A DNA stretch of 64,000 nt from positions 96,610 to 160,609 of the forward strand of contig JAJEAH010000063.1 in the NCBI GenBank assembly GCA_022824225.1, in the 5' to 3' direction. Below the pieces are notes generated by a model. That model saw nothing but the letters and a program-made list of their open reading frames with translations. It had not been told where the DNA came from and did not search any database. This DNA comes from Chloroflexota bacterium. Its GTDB lineage: Bacteria; Chloroflexota; UBA11872; VXOZ01. Both the position numbers and the translations under genes were made by a program. Of the stretch, positions 8,401 to 17,603 are shown in pieces. How positions within the stretch are numbered: position 1 is the first letter of the stretch; the number at the start of each line of letters is the position of its first letter.

Positions 8401-9180
8401 ATGACCGATACCCACGCCCACATCAACGCGCCCGCATTTGCCGCGGACTTGCCCCAGGTGGTGGCGCGAGCGACGGCGGCGGGCCTCACTGCCATCATCG
8501 TGGTGGGTGTGGACGTACCCTCGAGCCAGGCGGCAGTGGCTGTCGCCGCGCAATACCCCAACTGCTGGGCGACCGTGGGAATACACCCCCACGAGGCCAA
8601 CTCGTGCACACCTGAGACCTTGCGCCAACTGGAAGCCCTGGCCCGCGCGCCCAAGGTTGTGGCAATTGGCGAGACCGGCCTGGACTACTACCGCAACTAC
8701 GCCGCAAAGCCCGCCCAGCAAGAGGCCTTTGCCGCCCAGCTTGACCTTGCGGCCCGTCTGCGGCTGCCCGCGGTCGTCCACATGCGCGAAGCGTACGCCG
8801 ACGTGTACGCCGCCTTGGGGGCAGACCGGCGGTTGCCCCCCGTGGTAATGCACTGCTTTTCAGGAGATACCACCCAGGCGCGGGACTTCATCGCTCTCGG
8901 ATGCATGATCTCGCTGGCCGGAACGGTAACGTACCGTTCGGCGCGAAAGTTACACGACGTGGCAAAGATGGTACCATCTGAAAGGCTCTTGCTGGAAACC
9001 GATTGCCCGTACCTTGCGCCGGCGCCCAGGCGGGGCAAGCGCAATGAGCCCGCCTACGTGCGGCATACGTTGGAATTCATCGCGCGCAAACGTGGCGTGT
9101 CGCCGGCACACTTGGAAGAGATCACGGACGCCAATGCCCAGACGACTTTCGGAATCGCCTCCCCCGACGCGGACGGCTGA
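8401..9180 (+). CDS. tatD: TatD family metal-dependent hydrolase
   Basis: The 259-residue product is a TIM-barrel metallohydrolase related to TatD DNase. Metal ligands are visible as His5 and His7 (DTHAHIN), Glu in AIGETGLDYYRN, His in VVHMREA, His in VMHCFSGD and Asp in LETDCPYLAP, followed by the family signature PAPRRGKRNEPAYV. TatD proteins act as Mg-dependent 3'-5' exonucleases or D-aminoacyl-tRNA-type hydrolases in quality control. Position directly downstream of metG is conserved widely and supports the call. Its 3' end overlaps the likely start of the prenyl synthase by 47 bases. Confidence 0.93.
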   Translation: MTDTHAHINAPAFAADLPQVVARATAAGLTAIIVVGVDVPSSQAAVAVAAQYPNCWATVGIHPHEANSCTPETLRQLEALARAPKVVAIGETGLDYYRNYAAKPAQQEAFAAQLDLAARLRLPAVVHMREAYADVYAALGADRRLPPVVMHCFSGDTTQARDFIALGCMISLAGTVTYRSARKLHDVAKMVPSERLLLETDCPYLAPAPRRGKRNEPAYVRHTLEFIARKRGVSPAHLEEITDANAQTTFGIASPDADG

Positions 9181-10159
9181 AGTAGATTCCCCCATCGCCC
9201 GCATTGCGGCGCCGGTGGCCGGGGGACTTGACCGCGTGGACGGCTTTCTGACGAGCGTCTGGGAGGAAGCGCCGAATCCGGCCCTTTCGCAATTAGTGCG
9301 CCACATCCTGGCGGCCGGCGGCAAGAAGCTGCGGCCGTTGCTGGCGCTGCTCAGCGCGGACGTGCGGTCGGTTGCCGACGAACGGGCCGTGCGTGTCGCC
9401 GCCGCGATAGAGATCCTCCATGCGGCGACCCTAATCCACGACGACGTCATCGACCACGCCCACGTGCGCCGGGGCATACCCACGGCTAATTCCATCTGGT
9501 CGAATTCGCTGGCCGTGCTCACCGGCGACTACCTGTTTGCCAAGTGCTCCCACGTGATTGCGGAACTCGATAGCCCGGCCCTTGACCGTATGCTGGCGCG
9601 CACGGTCATGCGCATGGTAGCCAGCGAGACTACCCAGTTTTCGGCCTTCGAGCAGACGGCGGCCTTAGAGCACGAGTACTACGGAAAGGTCCGGGGCAAG
9701 ACCGCGTCGCTGCTGGAGCTCTGCTGCGAGGCGGGCGGCTTGGTGGGCGGCGCCGCGGCCGGCGAGCAGCAGGCGTTGCGCGCCTACGGCGAGAACTTGG
9801 GCATCGCGTTTCAGATCGTGGATGACATACTGGACATCGCGGGTTCGGAAGAAGAACTGGGCAAACCCGTCGGCGGCGACCTGCGTGAAGGCACGTTGAC
9901 GCTCCCCATTATCTTGTTCTTACGGCAAGCCCCGGCGCACGCCGCCGTCAACGGGCTATTGAGTCAAGAGGCGGATGACGAGAACGCCGTGTGGGAAGCC
10001 GTGGCCGCAATTCGCGCGTCTGACGCCATCGAATGCGCTTACGCCAAGGCGTGGCAGTTTGCCGATCTGGCCCGCGCCGCGTTGACCGAGTTGCCGCAAA
10101 GCACGAGCCGGACATCCTTGGAAATGCTCACCGATTACGTGGTCCGGCGGCGCAGTTGA
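9134..10159 (+). CDS. Polyprenyl diphosphate synthase
   Basis: The product, about 341 residues, is a trans-isoprenyl diphosphate synthase. It carries the first aspartate-rich motif HDDVIDHA near residue 103 and the second as FQIVDDILDIAG near residue 228, plus GGKKLRPLLALL for isopentenyl diphosphate binding. Such enzymes build the C30-C50 side chain of quinones; with the ubiE-type methyltransferase 1.5 kb downstream, a menaquinone role is likely (inference). The conserved region starts after the tatD stop; ATG 9134, inside the end of tatD, is the nearest in-frame ATG and implies translational coupling. The frame remains open further upstream but only as an overlap of tatD. Confidence 0.92.
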   Translation: MPRRLSESPPPTRTAEVDSPIARIAAPVAGGLDRVDGFLTSVWEEAPNPALSQLVRHILAAGGKKLRPLLALLSADVRSVADERAVRVAAAIEILHAATLIHDDVIDHAHVRRGIPTANSIWSNSLAVLTGDYLFAKCSHVIAELDSPALDRMLARTVMRMVASETTQFSAFEQTAALEHEYYGKVRGKTASLLELCCEAGGLVGGAAAGEQQALRAYGENLGIAFQIVDDILDIAGSEEELGKPVGGDLREGTLTLPIILFLRQAPAHAAVNGLLSQEADDENAVWEAVAAIRASDAIECAYAKAWQFADLARAALTELPQSTSRTSLEMLTDYVVRRRS

Positions 10160-10190
10160 CCGAATGCCGCGTGAGGCAAAGGGGGAATTG

Positions 10191-11660
10191 ATGGCGCGTG
10201 TCCTGCTGGCAAAACTGCAACAAGAGACCGCCACCTTCAACCCGCATCCCACCCAATATGAGGACTTTCGGGTGGTGCGGGGCGCTGAAATCCTGGCGGA
10301 ACTGGGCGGTACCCGCACCGAGGTCGCCGGCGCGCTCGACGTGTTTGCCGAACACGGCGACGTTGAGGTGGTCCCCACCGTGGCAGCCTGGGCCGTGCCC
10401 CACGGGCCGGTGGTAGATGCCGTGCTCGACCGCCTCATCGGTGAGATCCTGGCTGAAGCGGAGCGGCAGGGAGACGTGGACGGCGTGTTGCTCGTGCTCC
10501 ACGGCGCCATGGCCGGCCAGACGGAATTCGACCCCGAAGGCAGGCTGCTGGCAGCCCTGCGCACGCGCCTGGGTCCGGTCCCAATGGTGGCTTCCCTGGA
10601 CCTCCACGCCGTCATCACCGACCGCATGTTGCAGAATGCCGACATGCTGGTCGGCTACCTAACCTATCCCCACACGGACTTCTACGAGACGGGACAGCGC
10701 GCGGCCCGCAACCTCATGCGCTTGCTCAAAGACGGTGTGCAGCCATACACGGCCCGCGTCGCCATACCGCTCTTGACCCGTGGCGACGAGTTGATTACCG
10801 CCACCGGACGCTTTGGCGACGCAATTCGCATGTGCCAAGCGCTGGAAGACTCCCCCGGCGGTCTGGTCGGCAATATCTACCTCTCCAACCCCTTCACCGA
10901 CGTACCCGACCTACAAACTTACGTCATTGTCACCACCGACAACGACGCGGCGCGGGCCAAGGCGGAGGCGGAACGCATCGCCGCTTACATGTGGGACAAC
11001 CGCGACCTGTGGGAAGCGGAACTGACGCCGCTGCCGGACGCCATCGCGCTGGCGCGGGCAACGCCGGGGTTGACAGTCTTCTCCGATGCCGCCGACGCGA
11101 CGTCGTCCGGCGCGCCCGGCGATAGCAACGCCGTGCTCAAGGAACTGCTGGCCCAAGACTACGCCGGCCGCGCGCTGATTCCCATGGTAGACGCGCCGGC
11201 GGCAGACGCCGCGTTTGCGGCCGGCGTGGGCAGCACAATTGACGTGCGCTTGGGCGGCACACTCGACCCCACTCGCCACACGCCGTTGCCGGTAACGGCC
11301 TACGTTAAGAGCTTGCACGACGGCGAGTTCACGTATGAAAACGGCGTAGTGGACCAAGCCGGCCGCACGGCGGTCCTCACCATCGGCGGCATCGCTCTCA
11401 TCGTTACCGAACGTTCCGTGCTTTTCGTTGGGCTGCGCGCGTACCAGGCCTTTGGCCTGGAGCCGCAGGACTTCGACATTGTGGTGGCCAAGTCTCCCAA
11501 TGGGTTCCGCACGTGGTACGAGCCGCTGGCCTCCCGCATCGTGCACCTTGATACGCCCGGCTCCGCCAGCCTCAACCTGGAGTCGCTGCCCTATACGCAC
11601 TGCGTACGCCCGATTCACCCGCTGGACGATAACGTCGTCCCCACGCTGCGCGCCGAATAG
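10191..11660 (+). CDS. M81 family metallopeptidase-like protein (MlrC/DUF1485)
   Basis: The 489-residue product has the N-terminal DUF1485 domain (ARVLLAKLQQETATFNP, then VLLVLHGAMAGQ and LDLHAVITDRML) and the C-terminal MlrC domain (VFSDAADATSSGAPGDSNAVL, ending with PYTHCVRPIHPLD). The name comes from microcystin degradation, where MlrC acts on linearised peptide products; most homologues in environmental bacteria have no known substrate. ATG 10191 follows AAAGGGGGAATTG, a good ribosome-binding site, and fits the family start better than ATG 10164. It lies 31 bases after the prenyl synthase and in the same direction, but a functional link with quinone synthesis is not evident. Confidence 0.88.
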   Translation: MARVLLAKLQQETATFNPHPTQYEDFRVVRGAEILAELGGTRTEVAGALDVFAEHGDVEVVPTVAAWAVPHGPVVDAVLDRLIGEILAEAERQGDVDGVLLVLHGAMAGQTEFDPEGRLLAALRTRLGPVPMVASLDLHAVITDRMLQNADMLVGYLTYPHTDFYETGQRAARNLMRLLKDGVQPYTARVAIPLLTRGDELITATGRFGDAIRMCQALEDSPGGLVGNIYLSNPFTDVPDLQTYVIVTTDNDAARAKAEAERIAAYMWDNRDLWEAELTPLPDAIALARATPGLTVFSDAADATSSGAPGDSNAVLKELLAQDYAGRALIPMVDAPAADAAFAAGVGSTIDVRLGGTLDPTRHTPLPVTAYVKSLHDGEFTYENGVVDQAGRTAVLTIGGIALIVTERSVLFVGLRAYQAFGLEPQDFDIVVAKSPNGFRTWYEPLASRIVHLDTPGSASLNLESLPYTHCVRPIHPLDDNVVPTLRAE

Positions 11661-11728
11661 AGCCCCCGCGGTTGCCGTGGGAGCCCCCCGAGTGCGCCTC
11701 TAGCCTGCCACCTATACATAGCTGCGCG

Positions 11729-12448
11729 ATGGTCTCACCACAGGAAAAACCAACGTACGTCCGGCGCATGTTCGACACCATCGCGCCGACGTATGACTTC
11801 ATGAACACCGTCATGACGGCGGGCGCCCACCACGTCTGGCGCCGTTCGGTGGCGCGTCAGATCGTTGCCGGTGAACCGCGCGTGGTGCTGGACCTCGCCT
11901 GCGGCACCGGCGACCTGAGCTTTGCGGTCATGCGGGAGTGCATGTCGCCTTGTATCATTCTGGGCGCCGACTTCTCGGGGCCGATGCTCCATTTGGCCCA
12001 AGCAAAACACGCGCGTCTGCCGGAACACCGGTTTCCGGTGACGTTTCTGCAAGGAAACGCGCTCGCCCTGCCACTGCCGGATGCCAGTGTGGACGTGGTA
12101 ACCAATGCCTTTCTGCTGCGCAATCTCGTGGACTTGGACGCCTTCTTCCGAGAGTGCGCGCGCGTGCTGCGGCCCGGCGGCCGCTTCATCACGTTGGAGA
12201 TTACCCATCCTCCCGTTCCGGGATTCCGCCGCGCGTTCGAGCTCTACTTCAACAACGCGGTGCCGCTCCTGGGCAAACTGCTGGTGCGACACCAGGAGGC
12301 GTATACGTATCTGCCAACCTCGCTGCAGTCGTTCCCCAACGCGCCGACATTGGCCGCGGCCATGCGCGCGTCCGGATTCGACCAGGTCATTTACCGCTAT
12401 CTTGGACTGGGCACAGTGGCAGTGCATAGCGCGAATAAGGTAATCTGA
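11729..12448 (+). CDS. ubiE: UbiE/MenG-type quinone C-methyltransferase
   Basis: The 239-residue product is a class I SAM methyltransferase. The SAM-binding motif is VLDLACGTGDLSFAV near residue 50; the UbiE signatures are YDFMNTVMTAG near the start and NAFLLRNLVDLDAFFRECARVLRPGG in the middle. It would methylate demethylmenaquinone (or a related quinone) at the last or next-to-last step. ATG 11729 is chosen because the conserved start FDTIAPTYDFMN follows at the expected distance. The preceding gene is the MlrC-like protein with a 68-base gap. No other men or futalosine-pathway gene is in the window, so the quinone type is inferred. Confidence 0.88.
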   Translation: MVSPQEKPTYVRRMFDTIAPTYDFMNTVMTAGAHHVWRRSVARQIVAGEPRVVLDLACGTGDLSFAVMRECMSPCIILGADFSGPMLHLAQAKHARLPEHRFPVTFLQGNALALPLPDASVDVVTNAFLLRNLVDLDAFFRECARVLRPGGRFITLEITHPPVPGFRRAFELYFNNAVPLLGKLLVRHQEAYTYLPTSLQSFPNAPTLAAAMRASGFDQVIYRYLGLGTVAVHSANKVI

Positions 12449-12499
12449 GAGCGAACGAACCGAATTGGTTCAGCCCCGTGTACAAGGAAAGGACTTCAG

Positions 12500-13669
12500 A
12501 TGAAACGACGCCTGTGTTTGGCGCTCATCGTGGCATTTGTCGCGGCGCTTCTCGGAACGCCGGCCGCCTTTGCGGCTGAGTTTCGCGGCGACACGACGAT
12601 TACGATCGGCGAAGGCGAAGTCCTCAATGACGACCTCTATCTTTTTGCCACTACCATCACCATAGACGGCACCATTAATGGCGACGTTTTCGCCGTGGGC
12701 TCGTCTGTGACCATCAACGGCACGGTCAACGGCAACGTTTATTTGGCAGGCGAGAACGTCACATTGAGCGGCACGGTTTCCCAAGACGCGCGGGTGGTCG
12801 GCAACACGGTCACCGTGGCGGGATCCATTGGTGATGACCTTCTGGTCCTGAGCAACTCAGCCACGGTCCTCAACGGCGCATCTATCGGGCGCGACTTGAT
12901 CCTGGCGGTATCATCGACCACGTTCGACGGTGACGTGGGCCGTCGCATCGCCGGCGTTGCCGATACGCTTATCCTCAGCGGCACCGTGGCCGCGGAGGTC
13001 GATGTTGACTCAGGGACATTGACCATTACCGACGGCGCGAGCATTGGGGGCGACCTGTCCTATCGCTCGGATAGCGAGGCCGAAATCGCCAGCGGCGCGC
13101 AAATCGGCGGCGACTTGATCCATGAAATGCCAGGGCCCGAATCCGTTGCCGGGCTCGAATTTGATCCGGTCTCATGGGGCTGGAGCATCGTCAGCCTTCT
13201 CATGGCCGCCGTATACGGTACGTTCCTGCTCTTTGCATTCCCCCGGCTCACATTGTCGGCGTCTAACCAGTTGCTGGAGAGCCCGCTCCTGAGCATCGGC
13301 ATGGGAATCGTCTTCCTCATCGTCGTGCCCATTGCCGCCACTCTCGTGATGATCACGGTGATCGGCATTCCGCTGGGATTGATAACGCTGCTGGTCTACG
13401 GCATCGCTCTCTTTTCGGCGCAGGTATTCGTCGGCGTGACCATCGGCAGACTGTTGTTTAGCTTCTTTGCTAACGCGAACCGCCGCTTGATTCAGTTCTT
13501 CGGCCTGCTGCTGGGCTTGCTGGTCCTCTTCGGCATTTCATTCATACCTTACGTGGGTTCGTGGTCGCCGCTCGTCATCGCAATTCTGGGGTTGGGCGGC
13601 TTGATGGTCGCCATCGGCAAGCTGCGTAACATGCCACCACAGGCTGCCGCCCACGCGCCAGAGGGCTAG
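12500..13669 (+). CDS. Secreted/membrane bactofilin-like beta-repeat protein
   Basis: The 389-residue product begins with a clear signal peptide (KRRLCLALIVAFVAALLG, cleavage near AFA-AEF at residue 25). Residues about 30-215 are a ladder of short strands with repeating texts TITIDGTINGDVFAVG, SVTINGTVNGNVYLAG and NVTLSGTVSQDARVVG, as in polymer-forming bactofilin or beta-helix folds. Four hydrophobic segments follow, around residues 235-255, 265-285, 290-315 and 330-370. Such fusions occur in environmental genomes without a known role; I infer an envelope scaffold facing outward. The ATG has AAAGGA upstream. Only 3 bases separate it from the first FemAB gene, which points to a joint cell-wall function. 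Confidence 0.75.
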   Translation: MKRRLCLALIVAFVAALLGTPAAFAAEFRGDTTITIGEGEVLNDDLYLFATTITIDGTINGDVFAVGSSVTINGTVNGNVYLAGENVTLSGTVSQDARVVGNTVTVAGSIGDDLLVLSNSATVLNGASIGRDLILAVSSTTFDGDVGRRIAGVADTLILSGTVAAEVDVDSGTLTITDGASIGGDLSYRSDSEAEIASGAQIGGDLIHEMPGPESVAGLEFDPVSWGWSIVSLLMAAVYGTFLLFAFPRLTLSASNQLLESPLLSIGMGIVFLIVVPIAATLVMITVIGIPLGLITLLVYGIALFSAQVFVGVTIGRLLFSFFANANRRLIQFFGLLLGLLVLFGISFIPYVGSWSPLVIAILGLGGLMVAIGKLRNMPPQAAAHAPEG

Positions 13670-13672
13670 CCG

Positions 13673-14767
13673 GTGCGAGAGGATGTCACCGCCGCAAGAC
13701 CTGCGGCGGCTGACTTCGACTTCAAGCCGGTATCAGCGCGGCAGGAATGGGACGCGACGGTCGCGCCGTGGGGCGGCGAAGTACTGCAAAGCTGGGATTG
13801 GGGCGAGTTCAAGGCGCGCACCGGCTGGCAGACCGCGCGCCTGCTCTGCCTGCGCCAGGGAAGACCGGTGGCGGCAGCCCAGTGGCTGCGCCGGTCCGCG
13901 CCCGTCTTGGGCTCTCTGGCCTACATACCCCGCGGCCCGGTAACGGCCCCAGACGCAGCACAGGCCGCCATTGCCCTGATCGAGCGTGTGGCGAATGACG
14001 CGCGCCAAGCAGGTTCATTCGCGCTCTGGGTGGAGCCGCCCTGGCACGCGAGCGACGGGTCGCGCCTGCCCGCTCACTTCGCTGCGACGTCGGATTATGT
14101 GCAACCTCAGGCTACCGGACTAGTCGATCTCCGGCCTGAGGCCGCTACGATTCTGGCCGGTTTTCACCGCAGCATGCGCCGCAATATCCGCCTGGCTTTC
14201 CGCCGTGGCTTGACCGTGCGTACCGGACGGACCACAGAAGACTGGCAGGCATTCTACGCGCTGCTCACCGAAACGGCGAATCGAGACGGATTTGGTATCC
14301 ACACGTGGCCGTACTTCGCGGCGCTGCGGGATACGATGGAAGACTCCGGGCTCGTGACGCTCTTTCTGGCTGAGCACGACGGGCGTCCCGTAGGCGGCTT
14401 GGTGCTTACGATCTATGGCGGCACTGCCGCGTACCTGTTCGGCGCCAGCGCCACGGACGGCCGTGACTTGCGCATCGGGCATGGGCTGCAATGGCACGCC
14501 ATGTGCTGGGCGCGGGAGCATGGTTGCCATACGTACGACCTCTGGGGCATGCCGGCCGCATCCGCCGGCGAAGATTCCCGCGCCAGCGGCGGGGGCTCCC
14601 TCGCCAGCGGCGAGGGCTCCCTCGCCGGCGCCTATCGTTTCAAACGCGGATTCGCCCCCCGGCACGTAGAATACGCGCCCACGGCACAGGCCGTGCTGGA
14701 CCCCAAACGCTACTGGCTTTGGCAACGCCTGGCGCCGCTGGCCCGCAAGCTGCTGCCGGGATTTTAG
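13673..14767 (+). CDS. FemAB-type aminoacyltransferase / GNAT protein (first copy)
   Basis: The 364-residue product belongs to the FemAB/peptidoglycan-interpeptide-bridge family with two GNAT-like halves. Diagnostic pieces are QSWDWGEFKARTGW near residue 40, SMRRNIRLAFRRGL near 165 and the end of the second domain with THTYDLWG-type and YRFKRGFAPRHVEY text. FemX/FemAB enzymes add amino acids from aminoacyl-tRNA to lipid II. Between the WGMP and YRFKRGF motifs there is a low-complexity insert made of two 7-residue repeats (ASGGGSL, ASGEGSL) that the neighbouring paralogue lacks. Start is GTG 13673, three bases after the upstream stop. The specific amino acid added cannot be read. Confidence 0.82.
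   Translation: MREDVTAARPAAADFDFKPVSARQEWDATVAPWGGEVLQSWDWGEFKARTGWQTARLLCLRQGRPVAAAQWLRRSAPVLGSLAYIPRGPVTAPDAAQAAIALIERVANDARQAGSFALWVEPPWHASDGSRLPAHFAATSDYVQPQATGLVDLRPEAATILAGFHRSMRRNIRLAFRRGLTVRTGRTTEDWQAFYALLTETANRDGFGIHTWPYFAALRDTMEDSGLVTLFLAEHDGRPVGGLVLTIYGGTAAYLFGASATDGRDLRIGHGLQWHAMCWAREHGCHTYDLWGMPAASAGEDSRASGGGSLASGEGSLAGAYRFKRGFAPRHVEYAPTAQAVLDPKRYWLWQRLAPLARKLLPGF
14581..14632 (+). repeat. In-frame 21-base tandem repeat inside FemAB gene
   Basis: Two almost identical 21-base units (14581-14601 and 14602-14622, differing at one base) are followed by a partial third. They encode ASGGGSL and ASGEGSL. Compared with the paralogue at 14807-15874, where WGAPTVLDESDPLWGVYRFKQGF is uninterrupted, the repeat lengthens a surface loop by about 15 residues. 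Confidence 0.8.
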
Positions 14768-14806
14768 ATTCGGCCCCAGCCAAAGGCGTGTTCAAGTAAA
14801 TTCCCC

Positions 14807-15874
14807 ATGGACTCACTGCACATTCAGCCAATTGCCGACCACGCGCGCGTTGACTGGGATGCGGCGCTGGCTGCCTTGCCGGGCGGCCACTTCTTGCAGA
14901 CCTGGGAGTGGGGCGATCTGAAAGCCCAGTATGGCTGGCAGGTCCAACGCTACGTCTGCGAACGCAACGGCAGACCGGCGGCTGCCTTCACGTTGCTGAC
15001 GCGCTCGCTGCCCCGGCTGCCGTGGCGCGTCGCGTACGTGCCGAAAGGGCCGTTGCTGGACTTTGGCGACCCGTCGCTGTTCAGCGCCGCACTTGACGCC
15101 ATCGCGGGTGTGGCGCGAGAAGCGCGCGCTATTTATGTCAAGACTGACCCCGACCTGGCCGCCGACGACTCAGCGGCAGCCGCCATCTACACGGAACGGA
15201 ACTGGGACGCGAGCACAGAGCAAATCCAATTCCCCAATACCGCCCTGCTCGATTTGGCGGGGGGTGAGGACGCCGTCCTCGCCGCCATGAAACCTAAAAC
15301 CCGCTATAATATCCGCCTTGCGTCGCGCCGGGGCGTCGTTGTCGAGCAAACGACGGACTGGGACATCCTCTATCGGCTCTATGCGGAGACCGCGGCGCGC
15401 GACGGCTTTGCCATTCGCGAGGCAGGCTACTACCACGCACTGTGGTCGGCGTTCAGCCGGTGCGGCCGCGGCGTAGCCTTCCTGGCAAAGGTTGGAGAAG
15501 ATGCTGTGGCCGGTCTATATCTAATGCACTGCAGCGATACCGGCTGGTTCTTTACCGGGGCGTCGACCCACCGCCACCGTAAGATGATGCCCAACTACCT
15601 CCTGCAGTGGCACACGATGCAGTGGCTCATGGCACACGGCTACCGCTGGTACGATCTGTGGGGCGCGCCGACCGTGCTGGACGAGAGCGACCCTCTGTGG
15701 GGCGTATACCGCTTCAAGCAGGGCTTTGGCGCACAGTACGTGCGCCGCCTGGGGGCATACGACCGGGTCTTCAATCAGCCTGTGTACGCCCTGTTGACGC
15801 GATTCGTTCCTTACTACTGGCGCCTGCGCCACGGCCTGGCGCGCCGGACACGCCCAAACGGCCACAGTGCTTGA
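14807..15874 (+). CDS. FemAB-type aminoacyltransferase / GNAT protein (second copy)
   Basis: The 355-residue product is a paralogue of the gene 40 bases upstream: QTWEWGDLKAQYGW corresponds to QSWDWGEFKARTGW, KTRYNIRLASRRGV to MRRNIRLAFRRGL and YRFKQGFGAQYVRR to YRFKRGFAPRHVEY. It therefore has the same double-GNAT FemAB fold. Tandem FemAB copies usually add successive residues to the peptidoglycan cross-bridge, as FemX, FemA and FemB do; that the two act in series here is an inference. Translation starts at ATG 14807. The loop corresponding to the repeat insert of the first copy is short. Confidence 0.83.
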   Translation: MDSLHIQPIADHARVDWDAALAALPGGHFLQTWEWGDLKAQYGWQVQRYVCERNGRPAAAFTLLTRSLPRLPWRVAYVPKGPLLDFGDPSLFSAALDAIAGVAREARAIYVKTDPDLAADDSAAAAIYTERNWDASTEQIQFPNTALLDLAGGEDAVLAAMKPKTRYNIRLASRRGVVVEQTTDWDILYRLYAETAARDGFAIREAGYYHALWSAFSRCGRGVAFLAKVGEDAVAGLYLMHCSDTGWFFTGASTHRHRKMMPNYLLQWHTMQWLMAHGYRWYDLWGAPTVLDESDPLWGVYRFKQGFGAQYVRRLGAYDRVFNQPVYALLTRFVPYYWRLRHGLARRTRPNGHSA

Positions 15875-16060
15875 CCGTACCGCCCTGGGTGCACTACCAT
15901 GCGCGTGCACGGGCGGATCGAGCAAGCAATTCAGCCGTCGTTCGTAGGCGCGGCGCAGACGTCTGCCTCCAGACCGCGCCAGCGGATCGTGCCCGCGCCG
16001 CAAACCGGCAACCGGCGCTCAAGCCGCAACAGCAATGCGACCACGGGGAGACTTGAATCC

Positions 16061-17434
16061 ATGGCAAAGATTGCCTTCATCGGCGCGGGCAGCGTGACGT
16101 TTGCCCGCCGCATCCTCACCGACATCTTGACCTGGCCCGAACATGCCGAAAGCTCGCTGGCCCTCATGGACGTCGACGGCGAGACGCTGCAAATCACGAC
16201 GGAATATGTGCAGCGCCTCATCAAAGAACAGAGTCTTGGGGCCACGGTGACGGCGACGCTGGACCGCCGGGAAGCAATTGACGGCGCCGACTACGTGATC
16301 TCCGCGATTGACGTCGGCGGTCAACCCCTCCGCATGCAGGACTGGAAGATCCCCGCCCAGTTCGGCGTGTACCAGACGGTAGCGGACACCATCGGACCGG
16401 GCGGTATCTTTCGGGGTCTGCGCACGGCGCCGGTGCTGGCCGCGCTGGCCCAGGACATGGAGGAACTGTGCCCGCACGCGCTGCTCATCAACTACGCCAA
16501 CCCCATGAACATCAATATGTGGCTAATTGGGGCTGTGAGCAAGATTCGCGCCGTGGGACTCTGCCACAGCGTACAGGGCACGGCGGCCCGACTCGCCCAG
16601 TTCTTGGGCATGCCGCCGGAAGACGTATCCTATTGGGTGGCGGGCATCAATCATCAGGCGTGGTTCCTGCAATTCCGGCGCAACACCTACCGAGGAGAAG
16701 ACCTGTACCCGCGCTTACGCGCGGCCATGGAGGACCCCGAAATCTACGCCAAGGACAGCGTGCGCTTCGAGGTGATGCGGCACTTCCAGTACTTTGTCAC
16801 CGAATCGAGCCACCACATGTCGGAATACACACCGTGGTTCCGGCGCACGCCGGCCGACCGCGCGCGGTTCATTCCCGAATACCTGAAGCGGTGGGCGGCT
16901 GAAAACCCCGATCTAGCTGCCAGCGTCACGGGGCCGGCGGACGATGAGGAAGCCCGGATTCGCGAATCGTTCATGTACGCCCGCCAGGAGCGGCGCGAAG
17001 ACTATTTCGCAAACCAGCGCAAAGACCTGGATAGACCCGAACCGCTGCCATTCGATCGCACCCACGAGTATTGCTCGTTCATCCTGCACGCCGTCGAAAC
17101 GGACACGCCGTACCGGTTCAACGGCAACGTACCGAACACCGGCTTGATTCCGAATCTGCCGCCGGGCTGCAACGTGGAAGTGCCGATTCTGGTGGATAGC
17201 GCCGGCATGCATCCGTGCTATGTCGGTGATCTGCCCGCCCAGTGCGCGGGCATCAACCGCACGAACGTCAACGTGCAGGAGCTAACCGTTCAAGCCGTCT
17301 TGCAGCAAGACCGCCGGCGCGTATACGAAGCCATCGCCCTCGATCCGCTCACCACGACCCAGTGCTCCCTGGAAGACGTACGCGCGATGACCGACCAACT
17401 CTTTGCGGCAAGCGGCGCGCACTTGACGATCTAG
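16061..17434 (+). CDS. Glycoside hydrolase family 4 (alpha-glucosidase/galactosidase-like)
   Basis: The 457-residue product has the GH4 N-terminal Rossmann motif KIAFIGAGSVTFARRI, the metal ligands Cys in VGLCHSVQG near residue 170 and His in VAGINHQAWFL near residue 200, and the C-terminal texts NLPPGCNVEVPILVD and CAGINRTNVNVQELTV. GH4 enzymes use NAD+ and Mn2+ to open glycosidic bonds by an oxidation-elimination-reduction route. The MelA-like features point to an unphosphorylated alpha-glycoside such as melibiose, but this is uncertain. ATG 16061 is taken because the Rossmann motif follows directly; the frame is open for 54 more codons upstream without similarity. A sugar-ABC ATPase lies 0.8 kb downstream. 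Confidence 0.9.
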   Translation: MAKIAFIGAGSVTFARRILTDILTWPEHAESSLALMDVDGETLQITTEYVQRLIKEQSLGATVTATLDRREAIDGADYVISAIDVGGQPLRMQDWKIPAQFGVYQTVADTIGPGGIFRGLRTAPVLAALAQDMEELCPHALLINYANPMNINMWLIGAVSKIRAVGLCHSVQGTAARLAQFLGMPPEDVSYWVAGINHQAWFLQFRRNTYRGEDLYPRLRAAMEDPEIYAKDSVRFEVMRHFQYFVTESSHHMSEYTPWFRRTPADRARFIPEYLKRWAAENPDLAASVTGPADDEEARIRESFMYARQERREDYFANQRKDLDRPEPLPFDRTHEYCSFILHAVETDTPYRFNGNVPNTGLIPNLPPGCNVEVPILVDSAGMHPCYVGDLPAQCAGINRTNVNVQELTVQAVLQQDRRRVYEAIALDPLTTTQCSLEDVRAMTDQLFAASGAHLTI

Positions 17435-17603
17435 CCCGGACGCCGCTTAAACGGCATCTCTGGCCGGCGCTAGGTCGTGACGCGGGCTGTGCGAAGACGG
17501 AATGGGCTGGGCCGCAGGCAGGAACAGGGCTCCCGCTCGCGGCGCGGGGGAATTCGTGAGGCCGGGGAAACGGTTTGCGCCGGCCGCATTGCGGAGAGCT
17601 ATC

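Noticed and set aside
9014..9180. A frameshift joining tatD and the prenyl synthase
   Set aside because: Both proteins have complete conserved ends; a simple 47-base overlap explains the layout.
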